Source: Nostoc sp. NMS8
Lineage (GTDB): Bacteria > Cyanobacteriota > Cyanobacteriia > Cyanobacteriales > Nostocaceae
NCBI RefSeq assembly: GCF_017115045.1
Contig: NZ_JABXKK010000035.1
Span: forward strand, 62,001 to 126,000
DNA length: 64,000 bases
Direction: 5' to 3'
In this document: positions 37,447 through 46,366 of the stretch, one piece after another
Numbering within the stretch: position 1 is the stretch's first letter
How the letters are laid out: the number at the start of each line of letters is the position of its first letter
The notes under the pieces: model-generated
What the model was told of the DNA's origin: nothing
The model's input: only the letters and a program-made list of their open reading frames with translations
The model's database searches: none
Translations under genes and position numbers: made by a program

Positions 37447-38361
37447 TTACGCTGATTTCAACTGAATAATACCTTTATCAAAAATGCGATTATCAGTAGC
37501 GATCGCACTTAGTTCTATTCTATCTTTATACACCTCATAAGAGGCAAAACTTAAATCACTGGTAGAATACCCTGTCCACTCGGAACGCCCTACAGGACGA
37601 TTACCAGCACCCGCACCACAAATTAAATAAGTTGTCCCATCAATAGCACGAGTGCGTTCATAATTATGTTCATGACCATTTATGTAAAGTTGAACGCCAT
37701 ATTTTTTATATAGAGGAGTGAAAGTTTTAATAAAATCTGGATTACAACCATACTGACCCGATGAATAAATCGGATGATGGCCAAACACTACTTTCCAAGG
37801 AGCATTACTAATACTTAATTCTTTTTCTAACCAACTTAGCTGGTTTTCCCAATCAGCATTACTGTTAGTATCTAAAGCAAAAAATTGCACAGTTCCCCGG
37901 CGAAATGTATAGTAACGTCCCTTCATATTAAAGCCAGCATACTTGACTTGTGGCTCGCCATTGGCAGTACGAATATCGTGATTACCTAAACAAGCCTGAA
38001 ATTTCACACCTTGCTTGAGCAAAGGTTGATAAGGACGCTCAAAAACTTCATTAATTTTCTCAATTTCGCCGTTATTGTAAATGTTGTCTCCAGCTAAAAC
38101 GACTAAATCATAAGGATTTTGTTTGTGATATGCATTCATCGCTCTAGCTACGGCATACTGTCCCTTAGCCCCAGTCCCCGTATCTGCAACAGACACAAAA
38201 CGTAATAACAAGTCTTTTTTGGCTGGGTTAGCGGCTATAGCTGTTGTTGAATCGCTAATATCAGCACTTTGATGATGATGAGTTAATATCCAGCTTAAAA
38301 AACCTGTACTAATGGCGCTGAGGCTACTTAAAAATAGAAATTGACGGCGTTTCAGGTTCAT
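37447..38361 (-). CDS. Tat-exported metallophosphoesterase (purple-acid-phosphatase-like)
   Basis: A 304-residue protein with a twin-arginine-type signal (KRRQFLFLSSLSAISTGFLS). The metallophosphoesterase motifs are complete: VADTGTG, VLAGDNIYNNG, CLGNHD, VFGHHPIY and YINGHEHNYERT, binding two metal ions. Expected as a periplasmic phosphatase scavenging phosphate from esters. The 3-prime quarter of a near-identical second copy survives as a fossil at 35733-35963, which shows this gene was once duplicated nearby. It is read away from the next gene at 38498. Confidence 0.92.
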   Translation of the reverse strand: MNLKRRQFLFLSSLSAISTGFLSWILTHHHQSADISDSTTAIAANPAKKDLLLRFVSVADTGTGAKGQYAVARAMNAYHKQNPYDLVVLAGDNIYNNGEIEKINEVFERPYQPLLKQGVKFQACLGNHDIRTANGEPQVKYAGFNMKGRYYTFRRGTVQFFALDTNSNADWENQLSWLEKELSISNAPWKVVFGHHPIYSSGQYGCNPDFIKTFTPLYKKYGVQLYINGHEHNYERTRAIDGTTYLICGAGAGNRPVGRSEWTGYSTSDLSFASYEVYKDRIELSAIATDNRIFDKGIIQLKSA

Positions 38362-38497
38362 AAGTCACCAAATTTAATAAATAGTCAGTTTAGCGGAAAA
38401 CTTTGAGCAATGAAGTGATACATTAAGGCAAAAGAAGGCAGCACCAGTAATAATGTACGTTGTTTGTCTTTGATTCGCTGCTTTTGGTGAAAGTTCC

Positions 38498-39388
38498 ATG
38501 TCACAAGACAATCAGTCAAAACCGACGGATGAGCAGATAACTCAACCTCCCCAAAAACCTTACCAGAGAGTTCAGCCATTTTGGAAGGCTAAAATTATCC
38601 AACTTCTTCAGGGGACGATTGGGGTTTTAGAAGTAACGGTGGAAAAACTGGAGACAGCACCCCCACCTGGTACTGAGGAAAAACCCAGTTTTTTCCAGAA
38701 GCTTCAGTTGTGGTGGGTTGGATTGTTAAGGACAATCCGCTTGTTTTTGCCATCAAATTTGTCAACAAAGTTATCAGATACAGCTTTGACGGGAATTGTG
38801 ACTGGAGTTGCTGTAATTCTCGTTTGGGCGACTACAACTGTCCTTACTGCTAAACCGACTCAAGTAGCAACAGTTCCACCAGTTGAAGAGGTTCCCATAC
38901 CAACACCAACGATAACTACTCCACCGGAGTCAGTCGCACCAGAACCACAGCCACCAGAAGAAATTACGCCACCGCCAGAAGTACAAATTACACCAACGCC
39001 GGAACCAGAACCAGAAACAATTCCTACGCCAACGCCAATCCCAACACCGACACCAATCATAGAATTGACACCGGAACAAGCTTTGATTGCGGCTATTGAA
39101 AATCAGGTAGCTGAAATTAGCGATCGCATTGCCTCTGGTCTGATAAAGTCAATTCAAGCCAACTTTCGCACGAGTAATCTTACAGTCAAAATTAGTGATG
39201 ATTGGTACACTCTCAAGGAATCTCAGCAAGACAAGCTAGCTGCGGAGATATTACAACGCTCTCAAGAACTTGATTTTACCCATTTAGAAATTACCGACTC
39301 CCAAAATAGGCTAATAGCTCGAAATCCGGTTGTTGGTACTGAAATAGTGATTTTTAAACGCCAAATAGCAAGTTACAATAATTCCTAA
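38498..39388 (+). CDS. Single-span membrane protein with Pro/Thr-rich linker
   Basis: A 296-residue protein. Residues 1-95 are cytoplasmic-looking with two amphipathic helices (FWKAKIIQLLQGTIGVLEVT and LWWVGLLRTIRLFLPS). A transmembrane helix lies at about 97-115. A long linker of PTP, PEP and PPE units (about 119-190) projects outward, and a compact 105-residue C-terminal domain follows (LTPEQALIAAIENQVAEISD to IFKRQIASYN). The architecture suggests an envelope-spanning spacer carrying a globular domain. The family is not recognised beyond likely cyanobacterial conservation. The ATP-grasp gene begins 26 bases downstream, so the pair may be an operon. Confidence 0.75.
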   Translation: MSQDNQSKPTDEQITQPPQKPYQRVQPFWKAKIIQLLQGTIGVLEVTVEKLETAPPPGTEEKPSFFQKLQLWWVGLLRTIRLFLPSNLSTKLSDTALTGIVTGVAVILVWATTTVLTAKPTQVATVPPVEEVPIPTPTITTPPESVAPEPQPPEEITPPPEVQITPTPEPEPETIPTPTPIPTPTPIIELTPEQALIAAIENQVAEISDRIASGLIKSIQANFRTSNLTVKISDDWYTLKESQQDKLAAEILQRSQELDFTHLEITDSQNRLIARNPVVGTEIVIFKRQIASYNNS

Positions 39389-39414
39389 TTTTAGACGTTT
39401 AACTTGAAGTATTT

Positions 39415-40245
39415 ATGTTAGACAACGTTTTGTTATTGCTCAAAGCTTGTGAAAACTTAAACATTAACTATGAAATTCTTCATCCTTCACAAAACTTAAT
39501 CAAAATAAAATTGCATAGTAAACAGCATTATTTTTGTAACTATAGCACTCCCTTACTTAATCAAGCAGTAGCACACCTTCTCAAAGATAAAGAATATACT
39601 TATCATGTTTTAAATAAAAAAGTTAAACTCCCTCGGACTGTGGGTTTTCTTTCCCCTTTTTGTGACAACCAATATAAGATTTACTTAAAATTTCCAACTA
39701 TTCAAGATATCGTATTGGAAATAAAAGAAAATTTTGAAACACCAGTAATTATTAAAAGAAACTCCGGTGCAAGCGGACATAATGTCTTTTTGTGTAAGAA
39801 TCTAGATGAAATTGAAACTGCTTTAAAAGAAATTTTTAATATCAATAATAAGTATGATTACGTCGCTCTTGCTCAAGAATTTATTCATATCAAATCTGAG
39901 TATAGAGCAGTTTTTTTTAAAAAAGAGTTAGTTTTGCTCTATGAAAAAGATATAACTGATGCGAAATTTGTCGGTAATCTCAGTCCTCTCCACTGGGATG
40001 GTGCAAAAGCCAAGTATATTAACGATCCACAAATACTATCAGAGATTTCTAATTTTGCTCAACCAGTTTTTGAAGAATTAGACCTTGATTACGGTGGTTT
40101 TGATATCGTATTAGATCGAGATAATCAATATTGGTTAATTGAAATCAACTCTCACCCAAATTTTGGCATTTTTATTAGAGACAATGGAGAGGAGCCTGTG
40201 TTAAGAATTTTTGAAAAAATGCTCATTAGCCTAGCCTCAAAATAA
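39415..40245 (+). CDS. ATP-grasp ligase-like protein
   Basis: A 276-residue protein with ATP-grasp features: the ATP-binding strand and glycine loop TPVIIKRNSGASGHNVFL, the adenine-contacting LAQEFIHIKSEYRAVF, and the metal-binding end YGGFDIVLDRD then YWLIEINSHPNFG (Asp/Glu/Asn for Mg2+). It resembles RimK and glutathione-synthetase-like carboxylate-amine ligases, in a compact form. The substrate is not predictable. Base composition is more AT-rich than the core genes. It is 26 bases behind the membrane protein gene. No obvious peptide precursor is nearby, so a graspetide-type role is only a possibility. Confidence 0.85.
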   Translation: MLDNVLLLLKACENLNINYEILHPSQNLIKIKLHSKQHYFCNYSTPLLNQAVAHLLKDKEYTYHVLNKKVKLPRTVGFLSPFCDNQYKIYLKFPTIQDIVLEIKENFETPVIIKRNSGASGHNVFLCKNLDEIETALKEIFNINNKYDYVALAQEFIHIKSEYRAVFFKKELVLLYEKDITDAKFVGNLSPLHWDGAKAKYINDPQILSEISNFAQPVFEELDLDYGGFDIVLDRDNQYWLIEINSHPNFGIFIRDNGEEPVLRIFEKMLISLASK

Positions 40246-40247
40246 AA

Positions 40248-40350
40248 CAATACAGTTCAGAATGAGCAACAAAACAATTTTAGAGACGGCGATTTATCGC
40301 GTCTCGGAAACCCAAAATTGTTGCCAGTAGCCCTTAACCCAAGCGTATTG
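40248..40350. mobile_element. 103-base miniature element, copy 1
   Basis: Begins CAATACAGTTCAGAATGAGC and ends AACCCAAGCGTATTG, with short inverted ends (CAATAC/GTATTG) and an internal hairpin GAGACGGCGATTTATCGCGTCTC. It is nearly identical to 51646-51748 and related to 52503-52611. Flanking bases ATAAAA occur on both sides, but a clear longer target duplication is not retained. It starts right after the ATP-grasp stop. Confidence 0.8.
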
Positions 40351-40354
40351 ATTT

Positions 40355-40383
40355 ATAAAAAAGGAGCCTAACTTAGGCTCCTT
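40355..40383 (-). terminator. Terminator of the ribosomal protein operon
   Basis: AAGGAGCCTAA and TTAGGCTCCTT form an 11-base inverted repeat followed, on the minus strand, by a T6 run. It lies 31 bases past the rplL stop. Confidence 0.85.
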
Positions 40384-40413
40384 CATAATAAAAAACTGGT
40401 AATAGAATTGTGA

Positions 40414-40800
40414 CTACTTGATAGTTACCTTACCGCCAGCTTCTTCGATGCGCTTCTTAGCATCTTCAGCTGCATCCTTAGCAATACCTTCTTTAACTGC
40501 CTTGGGCGCAGCTTCCACCAAGTCTTTAGCTTCTTTCAGACCCAAACCGGTCAATTCCCGGACAATCTTCAGCACGGCAATCTTCTTATCAGCTGGGACT
40601 GATTCGAGAATCACTTCAAACTCGGTTTGCTCAACAACTTCCTCTGTAGGAGCAACAACACCAGGGCCGGCAATTGCTACGCCAACAGGTGCAGCAGCAC
40701 TTACACCAAAAGCTTCTTCAATTTGCTTGACTAGCTCAGAAGCTTCCAGCAAAGAAAGGGTTTTTAGTTGTTCTAAAATGTTATCGGTTGCAGCAGACAT
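40414..40800 (-). CDS. rplL: 50S ribosomal protein L7/L12
   Basis: A 128-residue protein of normal length. The N-terminal dimerisation helices ([20 protein letters not shown]) are followed by an Ala/Gly/Pro hinge (about 35-55) and the conserved C-terminal factor-binding domain with [20 protein letters not shown] and [10 protein letters not shown]. It forms the L12 stalk with L10 and recruits elongation factors. It is the last gene of the rplJ-rplL unit, 93 bases after rplJ, and is followed by a terminator. Confidence 0.98.
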   Translation of the reverse strand: MSAATDNILEQLKTLSLLEASELVKQIEEAFGVSAAAPVGVAIAGPGVVAPTEEVVEQTEFEVILESVPADKKIAVLKIVRELTGLGLKEAKDLVEAAPKAVKEGIAKDAAEDAKKRIEEAGGKVTIK

Positions 40801-40838
40801 TGATATAACTCCTGTAAGTTTGATTATTTATTTGTCAT

Positions 40839-40882
40839 AGGTCATTGGTCTTTAACTATAGACTTTTGACTTTTGACTGATG
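40839..40882. repeat. Short TTTTGACT-type tandem repeats between rplJ and rplL
   Basis: Contains GGTCATTGGTC and GACTTTTGACTTTTGACT phrases, part of the short tandem repeats found in the intergenic spaces of this operon. Confidence 0.6.
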
Positions 40883-40893
40883 AACCACGAAGT

Positions 40894-41508
40894 CTATTCA
40901 GCAGCAGCTTCAGTGCTGCTATCAGCTTCAGCAGTGCTTTCGGTGCTGCTATCTTCGACAACGGCGGTTTCGGTGCTACCACCACTTTGCTCTTGGTCGG
41001 CCACAGCCTTCAAAGCACGAGCTAGTGAACCAGGAACTTCGTTGATACCCACAGCAATCTTGGTAGCCAAGGCGTTGATAGCCCCAGCAATTTGGGCGAT
41101 GAGTTGTTCCTTAGATGGCAAGTCTCCGAGTATCTTGACATCAGGTTCTTTGAGTAGGCGACCTTCCAGTACACCACCGCGAAGTTCTGTCTTCTTGGTG
41201 ACTTTTTGGAATTCTTGGTATGCCTTAATTGCCGATGAAAAATCGTCTTTTACCAGCAAAAAGGCGGAAGAACCGTTGAGTAATTCTGACAGAGGTTGCC
41301 ATTTGTCATCACCTTTAATGGCAATGCCCATCAGAGTGTTCTTAGTCACCTTACAAACGGTGCCACTGGGACGCAGCCGCCGCCGCAAGTCTGTGATTTC
41401 CGAAACTGTTAGCCCCTGATAGTCAATTACCAGTGCCAGAGTTGACTCACTTAAAGTTTCTTTAAGGTCAGCTACTATTTCTTTTTTATTTTCTAGTGTT
41501 CTACCCAT
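40894..41508 (-). CDS. rplJ: 50S ribosomal protein L10
   Basis: A 204-residue L10 with the standard start [40 protein letters not shown] and [18 protein letters not shown]. The last 35 residues are an unusually acidic Ser/Thr/Glu-rich extension ([20 protein letters not shown]). An ideal ribosome-binding site, AAGGAGGTGAG, precedes the ATG. L10 anchors the L12 stalk and, in bacteria, represses its own mRNA by binding the leader. That leader is visible upstream at 41585-41725. Confidence 0.97.
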   Translation of the reverse strand: MGRTLENKKEIVADLKETLSESTLALVIDYQGLTVSEITDLRRRLRPSGTVCKVTKNTLMGIAIKGDDKWQPLSELLNGSSAFLLVKDDFSSAIKAYQEFQKVTKKTELRGGVLEGRLLKEPDVKILGDLPSKEQLIAQIAGAINALATKIAVGINEVPGSLARALKAVADQEQSGGSTETAVVEDSSTESTAEADSSTEAAAE

Positions 41509-41584
41509 TCCAATCTCACCTCCTTAAAACAATCGGCGAAGTGCCCTACTTTTACGTTTTTTCTCAACCTGAACCCAAACAACA

Positions 41585-41725
41585 AACCCCAGCTAATATA
41601 GCCGGGGTTGAGTAGTAAGACTCGTGATGCCATAGTTATCACACCTTTACGCGTGATGATTTTGACAATTAGAGTTTTAACCTCGGCAGGATATTTAAGC
41701 TATTAGCACCTGCTGTCTCCGGCTT
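41585..41725 (-). promoter_or_regulatory. L10-type ribosomal leader with attenuator ahead of rplJ
   Basis: On the minus strand the leader carries GGAGACAGCAGGTGC followed by AATATCCTGCCGAGGT, the paired kink-turn-like signature of L10 leader RNAs. It is followed by a terminator hairpin, AACCCCGGC with GCTGGGGTT around seven bases (41585-41609), and a T-rich run. Expected role: L10(L12)4 binding favours termination, adjusting rplJ-rplL output. The motif is clear; mechanism is from the family. Confidence 0.85.
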
Positions 41726-41738
41726 TGCCTATTTAATT

Positions 41739-41799
41739 TTGTCATTTGTCCTTTGTCCTTTGCCTTTACAAGTGACTAATGACTAATGACTAATGACCA
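41739..41799. repeat. Short tandem heptamer repeats (AATGACT type)
   Basis: GTCATTTGTCCTTTGTCCTT followed by three AATGACT units. It lies between rplA and the L10 leader. Such repeats are a known hallmark of heterocystous cyanobacteria. Confidence 0.8.
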
Positions 41800-41803
41800 A
41801 AAA

Positions 41804-42517
41804 TTACGCTGCTTCACTCAGTTTCAAATCTCGTAGGGCGGTGACATCAATTTTAATTGATGGCCCCATAGTGGCTGACACATAAAATGTGCGCCAATAA
41901 CGACCTTTAGCTCCTGAAGGACGGTTACGGTCAATCGTCTCCTGCAATGCCTTCAAGTTGACTAACAAATCTTCAGGCGAAAAAGTTGTCTTACCAAACA
42001 TAACATGAACAATGCCAGTTCGGTCAGCCCGGAATTCTAGTTTACCAGCTTTGAATTCTGCGATCGCACCTGCTAAATCAAATGTTACGGTTCCACCTTT
42101 GGGTGATGGCATCAAACCACGCGGCCCAAGCAACTTACCCAGCCTTGCTACCTGTGGCATCACATCGGGTGTAGCAATCAGCTTGTCAAAATCCAGTCTA
42201 CCTTTTTGGATTTCGTCAATCAGTTCTTCTGACCCGACTATATCAGCACCAGCGTTGCTAGCTTCGTTTACCTTTTCGCCTCTGGCTATCACCGCCACCC
42301 GGACGATTTGTCCTGTACCTTTGGGCAGTGCTACCGTTGTCCGCAACTGTTGGTCTGTATACTTGGGGTCAATTCCCAACCGGATATGCGCTTCGGCAGC
42401 TTCGGTAAATTTAGCTGTTGCTGTGTCTTTGAGAAGGGCTAAAGCCTCTAGAGGATGATAGTCCTTATCTTCTACTTTTGCTTGCAGTCCTTGCAAACGA
42501 CGCGATACTTTTGGCAT
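41804..42517 (-). CDS. rplA: 50S ribosomal protein L1
   Basis: A 237-residue L1, full length. It contains [20 protein letters not shown], the signature [20 protein letters not shown] and the C-terminal [20 protein letters not shown]. It forms the L1 stalk at the tRNA exit site and in other bacteria also represses the rplK-rplA mRNA. It is 154 bases downstream of rplK, a gap filled by tandem repeats. Confidence 0.98.
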   Translation of the reverse strand: MPKVSRRLQGLQAKVEDKDYHPLEALALLKDTATAKFTEAAEAHIRLGIDPKYTDQQLRTTVALPKGTGQIVRVAVIARGEKVNEASNAGADIVGSEELIDEIQKGRLDFDKLIATPDVMPQVARLGKLLGPRGLMPSPKGGTVTFDLAGAIAEFKAGKLEFRADRTGIVHVMFGKTTFSPEDLLVNLKALQETIDRNRPSGAKGRYWRTFYVSATMGPSIKIDVTALRDLKLSEAA

Positions 42518-42574
42518 TTTTTCTCCTGGGGTAATTCCGAAGCCTCGCCTCTCCCCCGATAATTTTTAATTATT

Positions 42575-42676
42575 TGTCTGTCTTTTGTCCTTCGTCCTTT
42601 GTCGTTCGTCCTTTGTCCTTTGTCATTCGTCAGTTACCAATGACTAATGACCAATGACTAATGACCAATGACTAAT
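42575..42676. repeat. Short tandem repeats between rplK and rplA
   Basis: An array of CTTTGTC/GTCCTTCGTC units followed by alternating AATGACT and AATGACC heptamers that runs to the rplK stop codon. It fills the spacer within an essential operon without an obvious promoter or terminator. Confidence 0.85.
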
Positions 42677-43097
42677 CTGTGACTGTTATGCCCATATTTT
42701 TAGCCGTTCCTGCCACAATCTTCATTGCCGCGTCGATATCGTTGGCATTGAGGTCGGGGAGTTTCGTTTGGGCTATTTCTTGCAATTGTGCTTTGCTAAT
42801 TGACCCAACCTTCTTTTTGTTGGGTTCATTCGAGCCTTTTTCAACTTTCGCCGCCTTCCGAATCAGCACTGATGCTGGTGGCGTTTTCAGTACAAATGTA
42901 AAACTCCGGTCTTCAAAAACCGAAATTTCTACAGGTATCACCATTCCAGCTTGGTCTGCTGTTTTGGCATTGTACTCTTTACAAAACATCATGATGTTGA
43001 CACCATGTTGACCCAAGGCGGGCCCAACTGGCGGTGCTGGGTTGGCTTTTCCAGCATTCAAGGCCAGTTTAATGACCGCCACTACTTTCTTCGCCAT
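42672..43097 (-). CDS. rplK: 50S ribosomal protein L11
   Basis: A 141-residue L11, full length: [20 protein letters not shown], the proline-rich [20 protein letters not shown] that binds the GTPase-associated rRNA and thiostrepton, and the C-terminal RNA-binding part ending [14 protein letters not shown]. It starts six bases after the nusG stop, in the same operon. The stop codon lies at the edge of the downstream tandem repeats. Confidence 0.98.
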   Translation of the reverse strand: MAKKVVAVIKLALNAGKANPAPPVGPALGQHGVNIMMFCKEYNAKTADQAGMVIPVEISVFEDRSFTFVLKTPPASVLIRKAAKVEKGSNEPNKKKVGSISKAQLQEIAQTKLPDLNANDIDAAMKIVAGTAKNMGITVTD

Positions 43098-43103
43098 TTG
43101 TAT

Positions 43104-43748
43104 TTAACTCTGTTTCTCTACCTGATTAAATTCCAATTCTACTGGTGTATCCCTGCCGAAAATTGAGAGCAAGGCTTTAAGTTTACTCCGTTCTGGAGAA
43201 ACTTCAATTACCTCACCTTCAAAATCTTTAAATGGGCCAGAAAGCACCATTATCTTATCACCAGTAGCCATGTCAATTTTGACAACAGCTTCTTGTTCGC
43301 TGGTTTGTTTGAATATACGTTCGACTTCTGAAGCACTCAATGGTATGGGATGCACATGACCGCGACCCTTACTACTACCACCACGTTTTTGTTCTGAACC
43401 GACAAAGTTGATTACATGAGAGGTGTTTCGTACCACCTGCCAAGTATCATCATCCATCATCATCCGCACCAGCACATAGCCAGGAAAAACTTTTTCTTCT
43501 GTATGCTGGCGACTCCCGTCTTTGCGGATTTTCACCGCTGGCGTCTGCGGAATTTCTACTTGAACAATTTTGTCAGCGACATCAAAAGTTTGAATGCGTT
43601 GCTCTAAGTTAGTCTTCACACGCTTTTCACAGCCTGAGGCTACTTGTACTGCATACCAGCGTGCTTCTTTGGACGCTGCTTCTGCTGTTTCTGCTGTTTC
43701 CTCTGACTGCAACGTTGAGTTGCGTGGTTCATCTGTTGCAAAAGTCAT
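43104..43748 (-). CDS. nusG: Transcription termination/antitermination factor NusG
   Basis: A 214-residue NusG starting at ATG 43748 (MTFATDEPRNSTLQSEE); the frame is open further upstream but overlaps secE. After a 30-residue acidic extension come the NGN domain (RWYAVQVASGCEKRVKTNLE, PGYVLVRMMMDD, VINFVGSEQ) and the KOW domain (GDKIMVLSGPFKDFEGEVIE). It travels with RNA polymerase and couples it to Rho or the ribosome. Its ATG overlaps the secE stop (TGATG), indicating coupled translation. Confidence 0.97.
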   Translation of the reverse strand: MTFATDEPRNSTLQSEETAETAEAASKEARWYAVQVASGCEKRVKTNLEQRIQTFDVADKIVQVEIPQTPAVKIRKDGSRQHTEEKVFPGYVLVRMMMDDDTWQVVRNTSHVINFVGSEQKRGGSSKGRGHVHPIPLSASEVERIFKQTSEQEAVVKIDMATGDKIMVLSGPFKDFEGEVIEVSPERSKLKALLSIFGRDTPVELEFNQVEKQS

Positions 43749-43969
43749 CAGAACACCTGTGTTGCTGCCCAATGAAACAATCCATCGACCAAGTATATCA
43801 AAGATGCGGAGAGTGCCACCATTAATAACACAGCAGCGGATTCGCTCACAATCTGTTGCCGACTGGGCCAAACTACTTTTTCAAGTTCTTCTTTGGTTCC
43901 CTGAATGAAGTTGCCAAAGCTAAACCCATTGGGAGTTTCTGGCAATTCTGCTTCACTTTTTTTGGCCAC
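43748..43969 (-). CDS. secE: Preprotein translocase subunit SecE
   Basis: A 73-residue single-span SecE. The amphipathic helix with the conserved EELEKVVWPSRQQIVSE precedes one transmembrane helix (AAVLLMVALSASLIYLVDGL). It clamps SecY in the plasma and thylakoid membranes. This short form is normal for cyanobacteria. Stop overlaps the nusG start. Confidence 0.97.
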   Translation of the reverse strand: MAKKSEAELPETPNGFSFGNFIQGTKEELEKVVWPSRQQIVSESAAVLLMVALSASLIYLVDGLFHWAATQVF

Positions 43970-44146
43970 GACCGTTTATCCTCTTGTTTGTTACTCTTTG
44001 TTCTTCCAAATTTGCAGTTTCGACTTTATTCCACTTAATTGAAAGCAAAACAACTGCAAATACAATAAGTTTACCCGAAATTATTATCGCTAGCTGCTAA
44101 TATAGCAGCTGCGTAATTATTTCGGGCTTGGTTTTTTGCTCTTAAG

Positions 44147-44219
44147 CGCGCCCTGGAGGACTTGAACCCCCGACATCAGGTTTTGGAGACCTGCGTTCTA
44201 CCAACTGAACTAAGAGCGC
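44147..44219 (-). tRNA. trnW: tRNA-Trp (anticodon CCA)
   Basis: The minus strand folds as a 73-base tRNA: acceptor GCGCTCT with AGGGCGC, D arm around AGTTCAGTTGGTAGAAC, anticodon loop CTCCAAA with CCA, and T arm GGGGGTTCAAGTCCTCC. The discriminator is G and the CCA end is not encoded. It lies between rplS and secE, a conserved cyanobacterial arrangement. Confidence 0.96.
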
Positions 44220-44372
44220 ACAAGCTTTTTTTGATTCAGTGATTGCGCTGAACTAAATTTCAGTTTAACGCAATATGCGATTTATATCATACCTCAATTT
44301 CGCTGGGAAAACAAGTCAGCGGCAGATGCCGCTTGAGGCTTGAGATTTCTCCCATAATGATTGCAATAAGAA

Positions 44373-44735
44373 TTACAAAGGGCGGTCAAACCGTTGCTTG
44401 ATCCGGGTTGCCTTACCTACGCGATCGCGGAGATAATACAGTTTAGCACGGCGGACTTTACCACGACGTAATACTTTGATGCTATCAATGCGGGGAGAAT
44501 GCAGCAAAAATACTCGCTCAACGCCCACGCCTTGGAAAACCTTACGGACTGTAATAGTTTCGTTGATGCCACCATTGCGCTTGGCAATTACTACTCCTTC
44601 GTAGGGTTGGACGCGGTATTTTTCGCCTTCCTTGATTTTCACTCCCACTTTTACAGTGTCGCCCACGTAAATGTCGGGAAGATTCGATTTTATCTGTTCC
44701 GCTTCAATGGAGCGGATAATCTCTTGAGCGTTCAT
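44373..44735 (-). CDS. rplS: 50S ribosomal protein L19
   Basis: A 120-residue L19, full length, with [40 protein letters not shown] and the signature [20 protein letters not shown]. It sits at the subunit interface. It is the first gene of this minus-strand group, with tRNA-Trp 150 bases downstream. Confidence 0.98.
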   Translation of the reverse strand: MNAQEIIRSIEAEQIKSNLPDIYVGDTVKVGVKIKEGEKYRVQPYEGVVIAKRNGGINETITVRKVFQGVGVERVFLLHSPRIDSIKVLRRGKVRRAKLYYLRDRVGKATRIKQRFDRPL

Positions 44736-44888
44736 AGTCTTTCTGTCTGCTTAAAAAAAACTCACGATCATCAATGATAAATCGATAATCCTATTTCAGT
44801 CTACTTGTTGGGATTGATAATTTTACTGATACAACGGTCTAAAGATCAAAGCTATATTGCAGAATGCTGTACCACAGGGGTAAAATTT

Positions 44889-45833
44889 ATGAAATTTAGC
44901 GTTGTCATCAGTACTTATAATCGCTTGAATTTACTGCAAAGAGCAATTGATTCGGCTCGTAACCAAACAATTGAGTGTGAGGTGGTTGTTGCCGACGACT
45001 GTTCATCTGATGACACCCAAACCTATCTCAAAAGCTTGGGGGATAAGGTTGTTTACCATCGTAACGAAGTTAATCTTGGTCATGCAGCAACGGTAAATGC
45101 AGGAGTAGCCAAAGCTAACGGTGACTGGATTAAGTTTTTAGATGATGATGATTATTTAGCGCCCAACTGCATAGAAGAGATGGCAAAGGCGATCGCACTT
45201 CGTCCCGATGCTGTAATCTGCTCTTGTGTGGCGGCTCAGGTGGATGGTAATGAAGTTGAACTCTCTCGCACCCCCCAAGTTGGCCCTGGTTTAGCTTTTT
45301 ATATCCCCCAAGCCGATATTCACTACGGTATGCTGTTAGAGCTTGTACCCTTTGGTACACCTGTACAAGTAGCTTGCCGACGTGATGCTTTCCTACAAAC
45401 TGGTGGTTGGGACTCCACACTCGATGCTAACTGTGATGACATCGATTCCTGGATTCGGATTGCTCAGTTTGGCGATGCTATTTTTTTCAACCAGTGTCTT
45501 GCTTACCGGACTATCTGGCCGGGTGCGTATAATCAAAAGTTTTCTTTGTCTCGACGGTTGGCGACAAATATTTTGATGAAGGAGAAAATTTACGCCTTGG
45601 TAAATGACCAACATCGCTCAAAAATTCCTGTTTTTCAGGATATAAAAAATTACCTGAAACTCCATTGGATTTTAGTAGCACTGAAGCAAAAAAATCTCAA
45701 AAGTTTTCTTTCAATGATAGATCTGTCTATACTTTCTCCTCAGTCTTGGAAGTTTTTGCTAACTGCTGCCTCATCACGCCGCTCTCAGGGAAACAATTCT
45801 GAGGTTCGTAAACTTGTATTGATTGAATCGTGA
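44889..45833 (+). CDS. Glycosyltransferase family 2
   Basis: A 314-residue GT-A enzyme from ATG 44889 (MKFSVVISTYNRLNLLQRAI); the frame is open upstream but unlike the family. It contains CEVVVADDCSSDDTQTYLKS, NLGHAATVNAGVAKANGDWI and the metal-binding KFLDDDDYLAPN (DxD), plus a later acceptor-side acidic segment DANCDDIDSWIRIAQ. The C-terminal 90 residues are helical. It transfers a sugar from a nucleotide donor, probably for surface polysaccharide or glycolipid. It starts divergently from rplS; a second glycosyltransferase lies 0.75 kb downstream. Confidence 0.93.
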   Translation: MKFSVVISTYNRLNLLQRAIDSARNQTIECEVVVADDCSSDDTQTYLKSLGDKVVYHRNEVNLGHAATVNAGVAKANGDWIKFLDDDDYLAPNCIEEMAKAIALRPDAVICSCVAAQVDGNEVELSRTPQVGPGLAFYIPQADIHYGMLLELVPFGTPVQVACRRDAFLQTGGWDSTLDANCDDIDSWIRIAQFGDAIFFNQCLAYRTIWPGAYNQKFSLSRRLATNILMKEKIYALVNDQHRSKIPVFQDIKNYLKLHWILVALKQKNLKSFLSMIDLSILSPQSWKFLLTAASSRRSQGNNSEVRKLVLIES

Positions 45834-46262
45834 CATAGGAGAATTCAGAAGTTAAACAATTTTCTGTCAATGCGTAAGTTCTAAATTGGACGAAATACTT
45901 ACAGGACTTACGCAACTGGCACAGCGCAATGCCATTATTTAGTATTTTTGTACTGTATAGAAATGACATATCCAGAAGAAATTGCTGAAATTATTAACAG
46001 TAATCGGCTGTGTTAAATATTCTTCAAATCATAAGAAAATTAGTTGAGTATGCCCCAGTTTGTATATGAATTACTACCGAAATTGCGGTTCCACTAACAC
46101 TTCTGCCATATAAACTCTCACTTGAATCGTTTTAATTTGTGTCTTCCGTAAGGCTTGTAACAGAGTGCAAGTGAGAGCGATTCTCTAAAGAAGTAAACCA
46201 ACCTCAAGGAATTAGGAGTCATATCAAGTCTCTATGTAGAAACTCTTGATTAAATTGACTCT
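45834..46262. other. Intergenic stretch between the two glycosyltransferases
   Basis: Carries an AGGACTTACGCA phrase (45902-45913) and a 17-codon ORF at 45963 too short to judge. Nothing else recognised. Confidence 0.4.
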
Positions 46263-46366
46263 GATACCAATTTAATGTGAAGCTGCACTAAATGAGTAAC
46301 TCTCTATTCTTGGCGCTCTTGGCGGTTCGTTTAATACTCTGTGCATCTTCATACAAAATTGGTATT
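46263..46366. repeat. MITE-like element with 26-base inverted ends
   Basis: Left arm GATACCAATTTAATGTGAAG (to 46288) and right arm (46341-46366), whose complement reads AATACCAATTTTGTATGAAG, match at about 20 of 26 positions. The 50-base centre contains TTGGCGCTCTTGGCGGTTC. The two ends suggest a small non-autonomous mobile element. Confidence 0.65.

Noticed and set aside
42575..42676. Repeat array considered as a CRISPR array
   Set aside because: Units are only about seven bases with no spacers of constant length and no cas genes.
43104..43871. Longer nusG frame starting at 43871
   Set aside because: It overlaps most of secE; the TGATG overlap supports the start at 43748.
45963..46016. 17-codon ORF between the glycosyltransferase genes
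   Set aside because: Too short to judge, with no ribosome-binding site or conserved context visible.
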